Shown one piece after another: positions 46,602-56,677 of a DNA stretch of 64,000 nt. Location of the stretch: IMG/VR virus record IMGVR_UViG_3300027759_004177, positions 1-64,000 of that record. One strand, 5' to 3'. Both the position numbers and the translations under genes were made by a program. Position 1 is the stretch's first letter; the number at the start of each line of letters is the position of its first letter. This DNA comes from a virus. The notes under the pieces are model-generated. The model did not search any database. It was not told the DNA's origin and worked only from the letters and a program-made list of their open reading frames with translations.

Positions 46602-49600
46602 TTAAGTAAACACTCCATATTGTGGGAATTTAACATATTTATCCTCACTTCCGGGCTCGTAGTACTGATCTCTGAAAGTGAAGAATTTGGTAGTATCGTT
46701 GTTAAATGTTGTTCGGATTCTCAGTGCTGGGTTGCTTATAAACACTTTGTAAAATGGTACTGTTTGTCCTGGTGCCAAATCCAGGCTATAGGTCAATATG
46801 GCGCTTGATAAGGTTTTACCAAACAGTATTCGTACACGTTCGTACACAGTGATTTCTTGCACAAATGTCAAATTGACTATGCCATTGGTAATATCGATTC
46901 TCCATATTCCGCCACGACGATTAACAGTTGATGTGCCCTGGCTTTTTTCTAAAAATCCAGGTACAACTGTGTAGGTATCATATGATCCTGAGTCGTAACC
47001 TTCTACTACTGTGGTTTCAGTGTTGTCACCGATGTACGAAGCTGAATAATCTACCCATCCGTCGTAGGGCCCAGCATCTTCAAATTGTTCTTGTTTAGAA
47101 AATATTATAGTTTCGCCGTCGGCAAAATTGTCAATGCCGTCAATGCCGCCAATGGCTCGAACATATTCAACTGGTCGACCATTGATTTGGCTGTATGGCA
47201 CACTAACTGCATAAGTCACCGAAGCCACAATGGTACCAACGTTGACATTTTGATCGCTGTCAAAAGTGGTTTCTCTGTCTTTAATATATGCTCCTGTGCT
47301 GATATCGTAATTAGAACTATAATAATTATCAACCTGATAACGATCTACGGTAAACTCAATTTGATTGAAATCAAAATTTGATTTACGAATCTTGTAAGCA
47401 ATTTTTTCTCCCTCGCCGGGCTCGGCGTGGGCAATCACAACAGCTTTGGTATAGCCTAATGGAATAGTAAATCCTGTGGCAGTGGTAGCATCGGGTTGAT
47501 TACTGGTCATCCAGGGTGGCAAACTACTTTGATCCTGGTAACCAATGATTTGTTCCATTCTACGTGTCATATTATCCGAGCTGTTGGGATAGATAATGTT
47601 ATATGCGATTCCGTCTTGGCTGATGTAGGGGTTATCAATCACTGTGCTTAAATCTGTGGATTGAGCAGGACCAATGCCTTGATCATTTTCGCCCGGATCT
47701 ATTACCTCTACATAAACAACTTCATATTTAATTCCGTATGTGGCGTCTAGCACGTAAGCTACCTTTACATCACCAAACGTGTATGTTTTGGTAAAATGAT
47801 TTTCCGCCATGGCAGTTTGATATTCGGTCAACTCGCTAGGACTCAACCCCGGCAAAAACAACATTGTTAAATCTTTTTGTACACCAAAATTTGGATCATT
47901 GAGTCTATAGATTGAACTTTCATTGAATATATTAGAATCAGAAATCAATGCGTTATACATTTGTCTTTTGCTCACCGGGGGCATGGCTTTTAAATAAAGA
48001 TTTTCGTATGGTTCAGTGTCTATAAGATTTAATTTTAATGTAAATGTTCTAGTACTTGATGCACTTCCATCAACTGTTTCGGCTCGGACTCTAAATGTAA
48101 CGGTTCTGTCAATGACCAATAATTCATTATCAAATGTGGTAGTATAGTCATCGACGCTGAAAGATTCAAACGTGGCTCGTCCAGCAATTTCTCCAGTTGG
48201 CAACAACGTTAGTCCTTGTGGCAATCTGCAAGATACTCCTCGTTCATCAACTAAACTATATGTAATTTTGGCACCAATAGCACTTACAGCCTCAACACGT
48301 AATTCGCTGATAGTACCATTGTCAATGGTGCCCAGGTCCAGCGGACTTGTCCAAGTAATAATACTGTTGGGATCTCCAACCACCGGCAAAGTAAAATATG
48401 TAGGCCTACTACAGTATTCTACCTGATAAAAACTAGAATTTGTTACTGTTGCACTTAGCGACGATGAGTTACTGACCCAGAGACTGTTGTCCAATAAGGT
48501 CACATTTCCTGAGACCGGGGTCACATAAATTGTTGAGGATGTGACATTGGCCAACACAGACAAATTAGCTGCTGCAACGCTGTTGGCAAATCTTTGTGTG
48601 ACGAACTGAGTGGTGTTTACTGTAATGTTAGCATTGATTGATAATCTAATGTTACTGGTGGTTCCATATCCTACAGTTTTACATACTTCGATACCAAAAT
48701 CAAATTCTTCATAGGCCGATGTTTGAGGATTAATTTTTCCAAAAATCCACCCCGAGTCGCTGTCTAATAACACCCCGGGCAAGTTTGATACTGTGGTACT
48801 GACAAAGTCAAAACTACCTGGTAAACCGTTGTTGAGATCGTCTCGATTGAGTGGATCAAACGGACTACCATCATAGGTACCTGCGGTGTTGACAATTCGA
48901 TATGTTAAATTTTCAGTGCCTACATCAAAATCGTAGCCGTCAATTTTAGCAGCATAATATGCATCTTGTCTGCCCGCAGGCAGTATGGTGGAAGTATTGC
49001 GTATCACAGGAATATACACATTTCCCGAGTCAACTGTTAGATACACATCATCTATACTTAAACTACTATCAGCAGTATAGTTAGGCCGACTGACCACATT
49101 GATCACATAGGTTTGCAAGTCATAGTTTGCGCCATCGAATGCTTGTACAGTAAAAGTATATGCTACGTTTTGACTCAGTTGGTTAAATTGATATGGGCCG
49201 GTATCGTATTCTTGTTGCGACACAGAAATACCATTAACAGTTTCTTCACCATCGTACCCACTTGGACCGTATTGTCCAACTAACTCCACAGGCTCTAGAT
49301 ATCCAGTGATTGCTCCGGTGCTGTTTAAGGTCAGACCAGGTGGTAGTCGACCACTGGTCACAGCCCAGTTGATTTCAACTGCAGGATTCAATTGTATTAC
49401 TTCTAGCTGTTGATCGAAGAAGTCACCATCAAAATAACTACCAAGGAACGTGGTTTCTGGCTCAATGATCGGACCATAAATGTTGGTCACATTTAAACTA
49501 AAAGCACGATCGGTAATGCGATTTAAACTGTTGGTAGCACGAACAGTAAATCTATAACTTCGTGATTCATTGACTTTGATAGGATCAAGTATAGTCGGTA

Positions 49601-50312
49601 CACCTTGTAACAGTCCTGGACTGTAAAAATCTATAGTATCTCCTGTTGTGACAGCACTGGTAGTGGCAACGGTCAATGTAACGATATTGGTCGCGGTGTT
49701 GATGTCAGCCACACGAGTGTTGGCAGCAATTTTTGACCCAAACACATAGTCATTGACACTTATTGTTTGAGTGTTTGATACTTTTACAGTGGTGCTGGTA
49801 GAAAATTGTGTAGCTGTTATGGTCTTGGTCACACGGTGACTAATAAGTTGCATGCCCGGGGGCAACTCTCCTGACACTAAACTGTAGATAATACCTAAAC
49901 CAGCAGAACTTTGGGCTTGTATAGTCAGAGAATAAAAATTACCATTGGGTACTGTTCCAAGAATGCCCTCGGGTGTTGTCCATTGAAAATCTTGATTGAC
50001 AGTATTGGTAATGATTATGATAAATTTACCGTCTAATACTTGGCCGTCGCTGCTGATCACTCTAACTATGAACTCATAGTCTAAAGAAATAAAATAATTG
50101 TTTGATGAAGTAACATACTGCGGAGTTCCAGAAATAATTCCTGTGGTGCTTAAAGTTAGTCCAGGTGGCAAATCTCCGCTGATTTTAGAATAAGTTAATG
50201 TGGCTCCAGTGTTGCTGGTATCGGCTACCACTAACTTGGTAGTAGATGGACTGCCGATTGGAAAATTAGCAATGGATCCTGGTGGTGTTACCCAAGTTAA
50301 ACTATCTGCCAT
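46602..50312 (-). CDS. Giant putative tail-fibre / baseplate protein with Ig-like repeats
   Basis: The 1236-residue protein contains at least four putative-Ig modules of the He_PIG type: ISGDLPPGLTLSTTGIISGT, VSGELPPGM, TSGRLPPGLTLNSTGAITG, and LPQGLTLLPTGEIAG. The C-terminal half is Thr/Tyr-rich without repeats. Such proteins extend from T4-like baseplates. It is likely a long-tail-fibre or baseplate-wedge component. Confidence 0.7.
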   Translation of the reverse strand: MADSLTWVTPPGSIANFPIGSPSTTKLVVADTSNTGATLTYSKISGDLPPGLTLSTTGIISGTPQYVTSSNNYFISLDYEFIVRVISSDGQVLDGKFIIIITNTVNQDFQWTTPEGILGTVPNGNFYSLTIQAQSSAGLGIIYSLVSGELPPGMQLISHRVTKTITATQFSTSTTVKVSNTQTISVNDYVFGSKIAANTRVADINTATNIVTLTVATTSAVTTGDTIDFYSPGLLQGVPTILDPIKVNESRSYRFTVRATNSLNRITDRAFSLNVTNIYGPIIEPETTFLGSYFDGDFFDQQLEVIQLNPAVEINWAVTSGRLPPGLTLNSTGAITGYLEPVELVGQYGPSGYDGEETVNGISVSQQEYDTGPYQFNQLSQNVAYTFTVQAFDGANYDLQTYVINVVSRPNYTADSSLSIDDVYLTVDSGNVYIPVIRNTSTILPAGRQDAYYAAKIDGYDFDVGTENLTYRIVNTAGTYDGSPFDPLNRDDLNNGLPGSFDFVSTTVSNLPGVLLDSDSGWIFGKINPQTSAYEEFDFGIEVCKTVGYGTTSNIRLSINANITVNTTQFVTQRFANSVAAANLSVLANVTSSTIYVTPVSGNVTLLDNSLWVSNSSSLSATVTNSSFYQVEYCSRPTYFTLPVVGDPNSIITWTSPLDLGTIDNGTISELRVEAVSAIGAKITYSLVDERGVSCRLPQGLTLLPTGEIAGRATFESFSVDDYTTTFDNELLVIDRTVTFRVRAETVDGSASSTRTFTLKLNLIDTEPYENLYLKAMPPVSKRQMYNALISDSNIFNESSIYRLNDPNFGVQKDLTMLFLPGLSPSELTEYQTAMAENHFTKTYTFGDVKVAYVLDATYGIKYEVVYVEVIDPGENDQGIGPAQSTDLSTVIDNPYISQDGIAYNIIYPNSSDNMTRRMEQIIGYQDQSSLPPWMTSNQPDATTATGFTIPLGYTKAVVIAHAEPGEGEKIAYKIRKSNFDFNQIEFTVDRYQVDNYYSSNYDISTGAYIKDRETTFDSDQNVNVGTIVASVTYAVSVPYSQINGRPVEYVRAIGGIDGIDNFADGETIIFSKQEQFEDAGPYDGWVDYSASYIGDNTETTVVEGYDSGSYDTYTVVPGFLEKSQGTSTVNRRGGIWRIDITNGIVNLTFVQEITVYERVRILFGKTLSSAILTYSLDLAPGQTVPFYKVFISNPALRIRTTFNNDTTKFFTFRDQYYEPGSEDKYVKFPQYGVFT

Positions 50313-50313
50313 A

Positions 50314-53300
50314 TTAGAGAATTACCGCTGTAATTATTTTTACACCCGGCTCTTGATTATCTTCTAAACTCTTAGCAAATACTGCCAAGGGGTGATCTTT
50401 ACTCTTTCCTACGCTGACAGCGTGTCCAGGATTAGCACCAGCAGTAACTAATAAATCTCCTTTGGAAACAGGACCAATGACTTTGAGAGGAATACGTCCA
50501 CGGAGGGCCACTGGCAAACCTTCTTCCATTGCATTCATTAAATAAGCAGGTTCTGTGGAAATAGCGCCAGCAACACTGACGTCAGCAAACGTATTGGTTG
50601 TTGTAATTTCGTGTGTGCCACCAAAGACAACAACAGTACCCGGTTCATACTGTGCATCACTTGTATATCGTTCTGCCAAGTCAGCATACTTGGCTTGTGT
50701 ACTTACACCAAAGAATGTGTTAAACCATGTTGTAGTACTACCAATGTTGCTGGTGAGATTGCCGCCTGGTATAATATTACCGCCAACATATATTGTGCCA
50801 CCAACACCCACACCGCCTACGACCTGCAAGGCGCCTGTGGTAGTACTGGTACTGGCAGTTGAGTTGGCAACCATGGCACTACCAACCATCAAATTACCAT
50901 TGCTTGCTTGTGACCAATCCACAGTGGTTGTTGGTATACTAGTTACACCGTCAAACAATCTCCAACCGCCTGTAGTGGCCTGACGAACAAGTCCGGTAAA
51001 CACGTTGGCTGCTCTTCTGTATCGGCCAACTGTGCCAATGTCAAAAGTATTGGCATTGTTGGCATTGGCCAAGAATATGATTGGATTTTCAACAGTCAAT
51101 GTTGATGTGCTTACACTGGTTCCGTTACCACCAAATGTCAAATTACCAATGATGCTGACGTTACCGGCAACGTTTAAGTTACCTTGTATACCCACTCCAC
51201 CTTGTACACGCAACGCACCTGTTGTGGTACTGACACTAGTTGTTGGTATATAAATTTCTACACCGGCAGGATCTCCTGGGCGATCCTGACCGATAATACG
51301 CATACGTTCGTTGCCAGAGGAGAATCCATTGGTACTGAACACAATGTCGTTTTTGGTGCCATTGCCACTGGTGCTGAGGTACATGCTACCATTACCAGTT
51401 GTTCCAACAGGAGCACTCATAAAGACATAACCATCATGTGGACCAGTTACACCATAGGTAGCATCAGCAAAAGACTCGCTGGTAATACCCATATCAATCC
51501 AGCCCGAATCATTGTCGCCGTTTGAGCTGTAGGCAATCAAATCTGTTGATGCACTAGAACCTGCACTATGATTACGCATGGCCAATTGTACAAATGAGTT
51601 TGTATTACCTACAAAAATACCTGAGGCATTGGTTAGTCCAGCATATCCGGGGAAGAAGTAGTTGTCTATTTCGAGTGTTTTGGCACCTTCGCCTTGATAA
51701 ATGGTTCCTGTGGTTGCAACCAAGTTACCAGTCAAGTACAGACCATCGCCAGTTTTAAAGCGACCTTGTTCTGTGCCTGACACAAATCCGTTGGCGGCAA
51801 ACACAATGTCGCCACGTGAGCCATCGGCTGTGGCAAGAACTAGATTACCACCTGTGCCGGCAGGAGCACTTACAAAAATGTATCCGTCGCCGGCTTTGGT
51901 AATACCAAATGCAGGATCATTGAACCCTGAACTGGTAATACCCATGTCAATGTAACCTTGATTATTGTTACCGTTGTTGGCATAGGCAATATAGTCGGTT
52001 GATGCACTGGTGCCTGAACTGCGATTGGTCAACGCACTTTGAACAAATGAATTGGCCGACTTGCTGGCCGTTAATAAACTGTTTGTCAATCCGCCTGACG
52101 TAACAAAAGCTACCGCTGTGGCGTCAGTGCTGACAGTCAGGTTACCGCCAGTGATGTGTATGTTTCCTGCAGAATTTAATTTTGCAACCACGGCTGTGGT
52201 TGTAATTGAAATATTAGGGAATGCGACATTACCAACTACAGATAAGTTACCAGTAACAGTTAAGTTAGTAAGGTTACCAACTGTGGTAATGTTGGGCTGT
52301 GCGGCAGTACCAATGGTACCTACAATGTTGGCACCAGTGTTACCAATGGTGCCGGCATTGACTGTGGCCGCTGTCAATAACAACGTGGTGGTTTGTGTCT
52401 GGAATATGCCAGTGGTTGCGAGTAATCCAGTGATCGAACCCGATTCGGCTTGTAAACTGTTAGCGTTTATAGTGCCTAACACAATCAGATTTCCTAGACT
52501 ACCAACTGTGGTTATGTATGGTTGTACAGGATTTACAATATTACCGTAGTAATTACCGACATAGCCGCCGGCAGTGATGTTACCAGCCACACCTACACCA
52601 CCAAGTACTACTATAGCACCGGTATTGGTTGATACGGAAGGAGTAGTGGTTGCAAATATAGTATTACCAGCAAACAAACTACTAGTTCCGTTGTAGATAG
52701 GATATCCTGCTTCTGCCACATCGGCAGTATTTAATACACGATAGCCACGTTGATAGATATTACCTGCGGCCCAGATATCGTTGCTGGTACCAATACCACC
52801 AGTGGCAATTAATGCACCGGTGATATTGCTAGTTGCTGGAGTAGCATTACTTAAATATAACGCACCAAATTGAACATTACCATAAACACCATCATAAATT
52901 ACACTATTACCTACAGTGGCAGCATTATTAGGAGTAATCTTGTAAACAAAATTATTACTGGTTGCCTGATAACCAAAGAACGCATACATGTTACTGCTGA
53001 AGTGGTTGCTGACGTTACCAATGATACCAACGTCTTTGACATCGCTAGGTGTGGTATTGGCGTGAACAATTAACAGACCTGAGTCACTGGATGTGGTAAT
53101 CTGTGTGGTTGATATAGTTGCCACAACGTAAAGATTTGCAAACGGTCTGTCCGGACTACCAAGATTGTATGTACCATATGCAGTTGGCACAATATTACCA
53201 GCCACATTGATATTTCCATATATGTTGGTACCATTGACTGCGGCATTGGTGTATGGACCGTTGATATTGGTTATTACTACGTTACCTACATTACCCTGGG

Positions 53301-53502
53301 AGATATTGGCAGTGGTAATTGCAAGTGTGCTAAATGCTGGTCCAGTGGCATAGTCTCCGCCACCATTGAAAAAACTGGTTATGTTGCTGAAATTTTCATC
53401 AACTTTGAAAAATGCGTTGCGAATACTATCGCCGGTACCGTCATTAGCGGTGGTACCTTCGTTGATATCTTTAATAGAAGTGGGTTGCCAGGTCAATGCC
53501 AT
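50314..53502 (-). CDS. Long tail-fibre protein with VGGVGV repeats and chaperone-like C-terminus
   Basis: The 1062-residue protein starts MALTWQPTSIKDINEGTTAN and repeats GALVVLGGVGVAGNI / GALRVQGGVGIQGNL / GALQVVGGVGVGGTI along its length, each likely a beta-turn. The end has KYADLAERYTSDAQYEPGTV followed by a small domain common in phage fibres (peptidase G2-like/chaperone region). It should be a fibrous receptor-binding or connector protein. It is driven by a late promoter. Confidence 0.75.
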   Translation of the reverse strand: MALTWQPTSIKDINEGTTANDGTGDSIRNAFFKVDENFSNITSFFNGGGDYATGPAFSTLAITTANISQGNVGNVVITNINGPYTNAAVNGTNIYGNINVAGNIVPTAYGTYNLGSPDRPFANLYVVATISTTQITTSSDSGLLIVHANTTPSDVKDVGIIGNVSNHFSSNMYAFFGYQATSNNFVYKITPNNAATVGNSVIYDGVYGNVQFGALYLSNATPATSNITGALIATGGIGTSNDIWAAGNIYQRGYRVLNTADVAEAGYPIYNGTSSLFAGNTIFATTTPSVSTNTGAIVVLGGVGVAGNITAGGYVGNYYGNIVNPVQPYITTVGSLGNLIVLGTINANSLQAESGSITGLLATTGIFQTQTTTLLLTAATVNAGTIGNTGANIVGTIGTAAQPNITTVGNLTNLTVTGNLSVVGNVAFPNISITTTAVVAKLNSAGNIHITGGNLTVSTDATAVAFVTSGGLTNSLLTASKSANSFVQSALTNRSSGTSASTDYIAYANNGNNNQGYIDMGITSSGFNDPAFGITKAGDGYIFVSAPAGTGGNLVLATADGSRGDIVFAANGFVSGTEQGRFKTGDGLYLTGNLVATTGTIYQGEGAKTLEIDNYFFPGYAGLTNASGIFVGNTNSFVQLAMRNHSAGSSASTDLIAYSSNGDNDSGWIDMGITSESFADATYGVTGPHDGYVFMSAPVGTTGNGSMYLSTSGNGTKNDIVFSTNGFSSGNERMRIIGQDRPGDPAGVEIYIPTTSVSTTTGALRVQGGVGIQGNLNVAGNVSIIGNLTFGGNGTSVSTSTLTVENPIIFLANANNANTFDIGTVGRYRRAANVFTGLVRQATTGGWRLFDGVTSIPTTTVDWSQASNGNLMVGSAMVANSTASTSTTTGALQVVGGVGVGGTIYVGGNIIPGGNLTSNIGSTTTWFNTFFGVSTQAKYADLAERYTSDAQYEPGTVVVFGGTHEITTTNTFADVSVAGAISTEPAYLMNAMEEGLPVALRGRIPLKVIGPVSKGDLLVTAGANPGHAVSVGKSKDHPLAVFAKSLEDNQEPGVKIITAVIL

Positions 53503-53524
53503 ATATTAAATCCTTATATAGCAT

Positions 53525-53530
53525 TATTTA
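53525..53530 (-). promoter_or_regulatory. T4-like late promoter motif (GATAAATAATGC)
   Basis: TAAATA core 23 bases upstream of the long-fibre ATG, with TATAAGGA as ribosome site. No -35 box is seen. Confidence 0.5.
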
Positions 53531-53569
53531 TCGGATTTGGCTCGAGCTGGGCCGTTGGCTAGTTGTGTG

Positions 53570-53896
53570 TTATGTTGGGCTAAAACTGCTTCCGCAACCG
53601 CAAGTAGTAACTGCGTTGGGGTTTTTGATGGCAAACGTACTGCCGTATTGATCTTCTCGGTAGTCTATTTCTGCACCTTGCAAATATCCACCGCTCATGC
53701 TGTCTACTAGAACCTGTACACCGCTGATGTCTAACTCCCAATCATCTTCTGCTTGAGTATCATCTAGGGTGAAACCGTAGCTCATGCCGCTACAGCCACC
53801 GCCTTGTACAAAAACTCTGAGTTTTAAACTGGGGTTATTTTCCTCGGCCAAAATTTCTTGTAATTTTGCCACTGCTGATTCAGTTATTGTGATCAT
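53570..53896 (-). CDS. A-type Fe-S carrier (IscA/ErpA-like)
   Basis: The 108-residue protein has all three conserved Cys residues in place: [11 protein letters not shown] (Cys35) and CGCGSSF (Cys99, Cys101). A-type carriers deliver 2Fe-2S or 4Fe-4S clusters to apo-proteins. The start MITITES is set by ATGA overlap with the SOD gene. It could serve the radical SAM enzymes of this phage. Confidence 0.9.
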   Translation of the reverse strand: MITITESAVAKLQEILAEENNPSLKLRVFVQGGGCSGMSYGFTLDDTQAEDDWELDISGVQVLVDSMSGGYLQGAEIDYREDQYGSTFAIKNPNAVTTCGCGSSFSPT

Positions 53897-54435
53897 AATC
53901 TGCGATTGATGGCGTCCCAATCCATGATACGCCATAAGTTGTCTAGGTATTTTTCTTTGTTGGTTCCATAATCTATGGTCCATGCATGTTCCCACCAATC
54001 CACTAGCAGAGCTATGTCTGTGCGTTTTTGATGATTATGTATAGTTTTAATGGTTCCTGATTTGCTAAGATAAATCCAATTGGATCCTTGCAGTTTCATG
54101 GCTTCTTCTTTGAAACGTTTTTTAAAATCCACAAAATTTTTATGATTGCGTTCGATAATACTCAGTATCACGCCATGTGGTTTGCGAGTACCGGGGCGAG
54201 CAAATTGACTGAACCAGATACTGTGCAAGTAAGCACCGGCTTCGTTAAATGTACGATCTCCCTCTTTCTTATTGAAACGGTCAACATAGCCTTTGTACAA
54301 TTTACCGTAATGATTGTCTATGGTGGCCGCACTGGTCACAGGTGCCAGGGCAGTACGAGCATAGGGCAGTTTGATCTGCTCTAGGTCAACTTGGCTTTTT
54401 GCTTCTAGGAGGTCTAAGGTTTCGCGGAGGTCCAT
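53893..54435 (-). CDS. Fe/Mn superoxide dismutase
   Basis: The 180-residue protein matches SodA/Sod[21 protein letters not shown], then His42, His71, Asp146 and His150 (from [23 protein letters not shown]) as metal ligands, and [11 protein letters not shown] near the end. All four ligands are present. The second-shell residues cannot show Fe versus Mn by eye. A phage SOD is unusual; it would protect against oxidative burst from host damage. It follows IF-1 with a four-base gap. Confidence 0.9.
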   Translation of the reverse strand: MDLRETLDLLEAKSQVDLEQIKLPYARTALAPVTSAATIDNHYGKLYKGYVDRFNKKEGDRTFNEAGAYLHSIWFSQFARPGTRKPHGVILSIIERNHKNFVDFKKRFKEEAMKLQGSNWIYLSKSGTIKTIHNHQKRTDIALLVDWWEHAWTIDYGTNKEKYLDNLWRIMDWDAINRRL

Positions 54436-54439
54436 GCTA

Positions 54440-54664
54440 CTATTTAGCACGATACACCACACGTCCTCGCGTTAAGTCGTATGGGCTCATTTCTACGTCT
54501 ACACGATCGCCTAATAGTACTCGGATATTGTTTTGTCTAAGCCTGCCGCCGATTGTGGCAGTGATTTTTGATTGTTGCTCGTTGTCTAATATGATTCTAA
54601 ACATGGCATTGGGCAATACTTCGTCCACTACTCCGGACATTTTAATGATATCTTCTTTACTCAC
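54440..54664 (-). CDS. infA: Translation initiation factor IF-1
   Basis: The 74-residue protein is nearly the full length of bacterial IF-1 (72) and keeps its S1/OB pattern: [38 protein letters not shown] and [16 protein letters not shown]-1 binds the 30S A site at initiation. A phage copy could bias host ribosomes toward phage or leaderless mRNAs. It begins the three-gene SOD-IscA unit with a late promoter. Confidence 0.93.
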   Translation of the reverse strand: MSKEDIIKMSGVVDEVLPNAMFRIILDNEQQSKITATIGGRLRQNNIRVLLGDRVDVEMSPYDLTRGRVVYRAK

Positions 54665-54695
54665 GTTGGGCCGATTCTCCTTTATATGCTAGTAT

Positions 54696-54701
54696 TATTT
54701 A
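54696..54701 (-). promoter_or_regulatory. T4-like late promoter motif (GTAAATAATAC)
   Basis: TAAATA core about 32 bases upstream of the IF-1 ATG, with AAAGGAG in between. Confidence 0.45.
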
Positions 54702-55088
54702 CCTACGCATCTTGGAGATGTCCACAGCTTCTTCGTCACTGAAAATAGGTACTGCGTTGCTCTTGTGCATGGTGCCAATGCCTTTGACCTTGGTACCGGT
54801 GTACTCTTGATTGGCGGGAGTGGTGCAAGCCACCCAACCGGTGTCGCGGCTGGCGATATAGGGTGTTTCACGTCCCGGAGGTATTGTTACTTTGAGAGTG
54901 AGTGAATCTGTAGACAAAGTACGTCGCTTACGTTTGGTTTCTTGTTCTATGCCCAATTCCTTGAGCTTGGCTTTCCACATGGTGTCTAGCTGTTCGGCCT
55001 TGCGTTTGGCTTCGGCACTGGCCCATTTTTTGGGTCCACGTTTTTTACCGGTAGTAGTTAGCCACGGTCCTTCGAGGTGCATTGTCAT
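54699..55088 (-). CDS. Conserved phage protein, unknown function
   Basis: The 129-residue basic protein contains TPYIASRDTGWVACTTPANQ and GTKVKGIGTMHKSNAVPIFS, a block I recall in T4-like cyanophages. The ATG lies at the predicted transcription start (leaderless). The function is unknown. Confidence 0.65.
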   Translation of the reverse strand: MTMHLEGPWLTTTGKKRGPKKWASAEAKRKAEQLDTMWKAKLKELGIEQETKRKRRTLSTDSLTLKVTIPPGRETPYIASRDTGWVACTTPANQEYTGTKVKGIGTMHKSNAVPIFSDEEAVDISKMRR

Positions 55089-55094
55089 AGTAGT

Positions 55095-55123
55095 ATTATA
55101 CTATTTTAGGATTTATCGGACAA
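55095..55123 (-). promoter_or_regulatory. sigma70-type promoter, leaderless
   Basis: TTGTCC, 17 bases (starting GATAAATCC), TATAAT on the minus strand, then ACTACT and ATG. The start site coincides with the ATG at 55088. Confidence 0.65.
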
Positions 55124-55465
55124 CCGTGCAGGAACAGGTTCCCAGTTGTGTTTTGCACTGATCAGGTGATTTGATTCTTCGAAATAGAATATATGTTCCG
55201 GGAATCGATTTTTAATAACATCAATGATTTCTTCTGTGGTTTGACCCTGTGCTAAAAACTTGCGATTATCTCGATCATACCAATAATAAACATCGCCTTG
55301 TTGTTCGACTTCAACACGATGCACAATTTCATCTATTCGTTTTCGTATCTTGTCTGTTAGTTCAGTGTCCACTTCTCGAAAAGCATCCATGATACCTAGA
55401 ATAATGTTGGCTATAAACCAAGTGGTGGCCAACCAAAGTAAACCTATTGTGATATCTTCGAACAT
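55106..55465 (-). CDS. Membrane-anchored small protein
   Basis: The 119-residue protein has an N-terminal membrane segment (ITIGLLWLATTWFIANIILG), then VEVEQQGDVYYWYDRDNRKF. It could be an inner-membrane phage protein. Its end overlaps the leaderless promoter. Confidence 0.55.
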   Translation of the reverse strand: MFEDITIGLLWLATTWFIANIILGIMDAFREVDTELTDKIRKRIDEIVHRVEVEQQGDVYYWYDRDNRKFLAQGQTTEEIIDVIKNRFPEHIFYFEESNHLISAKHNWEPVPARLSDKS

Positions 55466-55468
55466 ATA

Positions 55469-56146
55469 TTAGTCCCAAAGTGCTTCAAAATATTTACCGA
55501 ATAACCGCAAACCGTTGGCTTTGCGGAACTGCCAGGCACGATGTCCGGCTTCATCATACTTGGTTTTGCTGACTGAGTTGTTGATGTCATCTATCCATGC
55601 CCGTCTTTGATCACGATCTGTAATGTCGTATGCGGAATGATCAAAGAACTGGCCTTCAGCATCATCTGCGACCTTTTGTTCAAAAGCCCAGATCATTTCT
55701 GCCAGGATCCAATCCCAACGCTGGAAGTGCAAGCTGTCAGTGTCCCACTCGTTTTCCTTGGGTTCCGCTACTGTGCTACGCAAGTGTTCGGGGACATCTT
55801 CGTCATCTACAAAAGGTGCACCATGTTTGGTGGCCTGCAACTGTTTCAGCATGGGCAAGATAATATCGCTTAAGGTATGATCCATGCTCCAGGTATCATA
55901 CGGATCAATGCGGATGATGTTGACCTGTGGGTGAACTAGATCCAGCACCCACTTGATGGCCCGACACGCAGGCTCGATATACTTTGTGGCCTGTTCTACC
56001 CAGGCCGGATGGTCAACATAATCTCGATCTTCGATAATGCCACGGTTTCGACCACACTTTGACCATGCAGTCCAGAAGAACACATACTCTAACACAGTAT
56101 ATGGACTGATCCAATGATCTCTGTAGTTGCTTTTGTAAATTTTCAT
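55469..56146 (-). CDS. Conserved T4-like phage protein, unknown function
   Basis: The 225-residue Trp-rich protein has VLEYVFFWTAWSKCGRNRGI and EGQFFDHSAYDITDRDQRRA. I recall homologues in marine T4-like phages. It is coupled by ATGA to the next gene. No enzymatic motif is seen. Confidence 0.6.
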   Translation of the reverse strand: MKIYKSNYRDHWISPYTVLEYVFFWTAWSKCGRNRGIIEDRDYVDHPAWVEQATKYIEPACRAIKWVLDLVHPQVNIIRIDPYDTWSMDHTLSDIILPMLKQLQATKHGAPFVDDEDVPEHLRSTVAEPKENEWDTDSLHFQRWDWILAEMIWAFEQKVADDAEGQFFDHSAYDITDRDQRRAWIDDINNSVSKTKYDEAGHRAWQFRKANGLRLFGKYFEALWD

Positions 56147-56382
56147 TTATTGAATTTTTTCAAATCTTCGCTGAGATTTTTGACATGCTCTTCGTACTCC
56201 AAACGGTCCAACAAAAGTTTATACATGGAATAAAATAATGCTACCATACATAAACCAGCAAAGGTGTACAAGGTGTACTGATCGCCCACCAAACGATTGT
56301 AAAAAGCAAATGCCAAACCCACGCTCACTGCCATGGTTGTCATTGCAACAATTTGTAAAACTGCTTTGATTTTTAAGTTCAT
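56143..56382 (-). CDS. Small membrane protein
   Basis: The 79-residue protein has two hydrophobic segments (LQIVAMTTMAVSVGLAFAFY and TLYTFAGLCMVALFYSMYKL) and a charged tail. It is driven by a consensus-like promoter. Confidence 0.6.
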   Translation of the reverse strand: MNLKIKAVLQIVAMTTMAVSVGLAFAFYNRLVGDQYTLYTFAGLCMVALFYSMYKLLLDRLEYEEHVKNLSEDLKKFNK

Positions 56383-56431
56383 AATACTCTCACTTTCCGA
56401 AGTTATTGATTAAATTTATCACTACACTTAC

Positions 56432-56460
56432 ATTATACATTAAAAGGATTTATTGGTCAA
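56432..56460 (-). promoter_or_regulatory. sigma70-type promoter
   Basis: TTGACC, 17 bases starting AATAAATCC, TATAAT on the minus strand. It closely matches the promoters at 39680, 55095 and 60231. Confidence 0.65.
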
Positions 56461-56677
56461 GCTGATCTTGCGGTAGATTTTTAACGGTTTCTATGGCTTT
56501 ACGAGCATATTTTTTGATATGTTCTTCGCAACTCATGCGTTCTATATCCTCTAGTGCTGTCATCATAATTTCTGCTTCTTCAGCCATTTTATACACACGG
56601 TTGCGTAGATTACTGGAATCTATCCATGACCCAACAGCACTGACAAGACGAGCAATTAACCAACTCCAATTGATCAT
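56450..56677 (-). CDS. Hypothetical 75-residue protein
   Basis: The protein starts MINWSWLIARLVSAVGSWID and has an acidic Cys-containing end. It is coupled to the next gene by ATGA and overlaps the promoter that serves the gene downstream. The function is unknown. Confidence 0.5.
   Translation of the reverse strand: MINWSWLIARLVSAVGSWIDSSNLRNRVYKMAEEAEIMMTALEDIERMSCEEHIKKYARKAIETVKNLPQDQLDQ

Noticed and set aside
50555-52549. Long plus-strand open frames inside the tail-fibre genes
   Set aside because: They are antisense shadows of repetitive Thr/Gly/Val-rich fibre coding sequence, lack ribosome sites, and are Pro/Val-rich low complexity.
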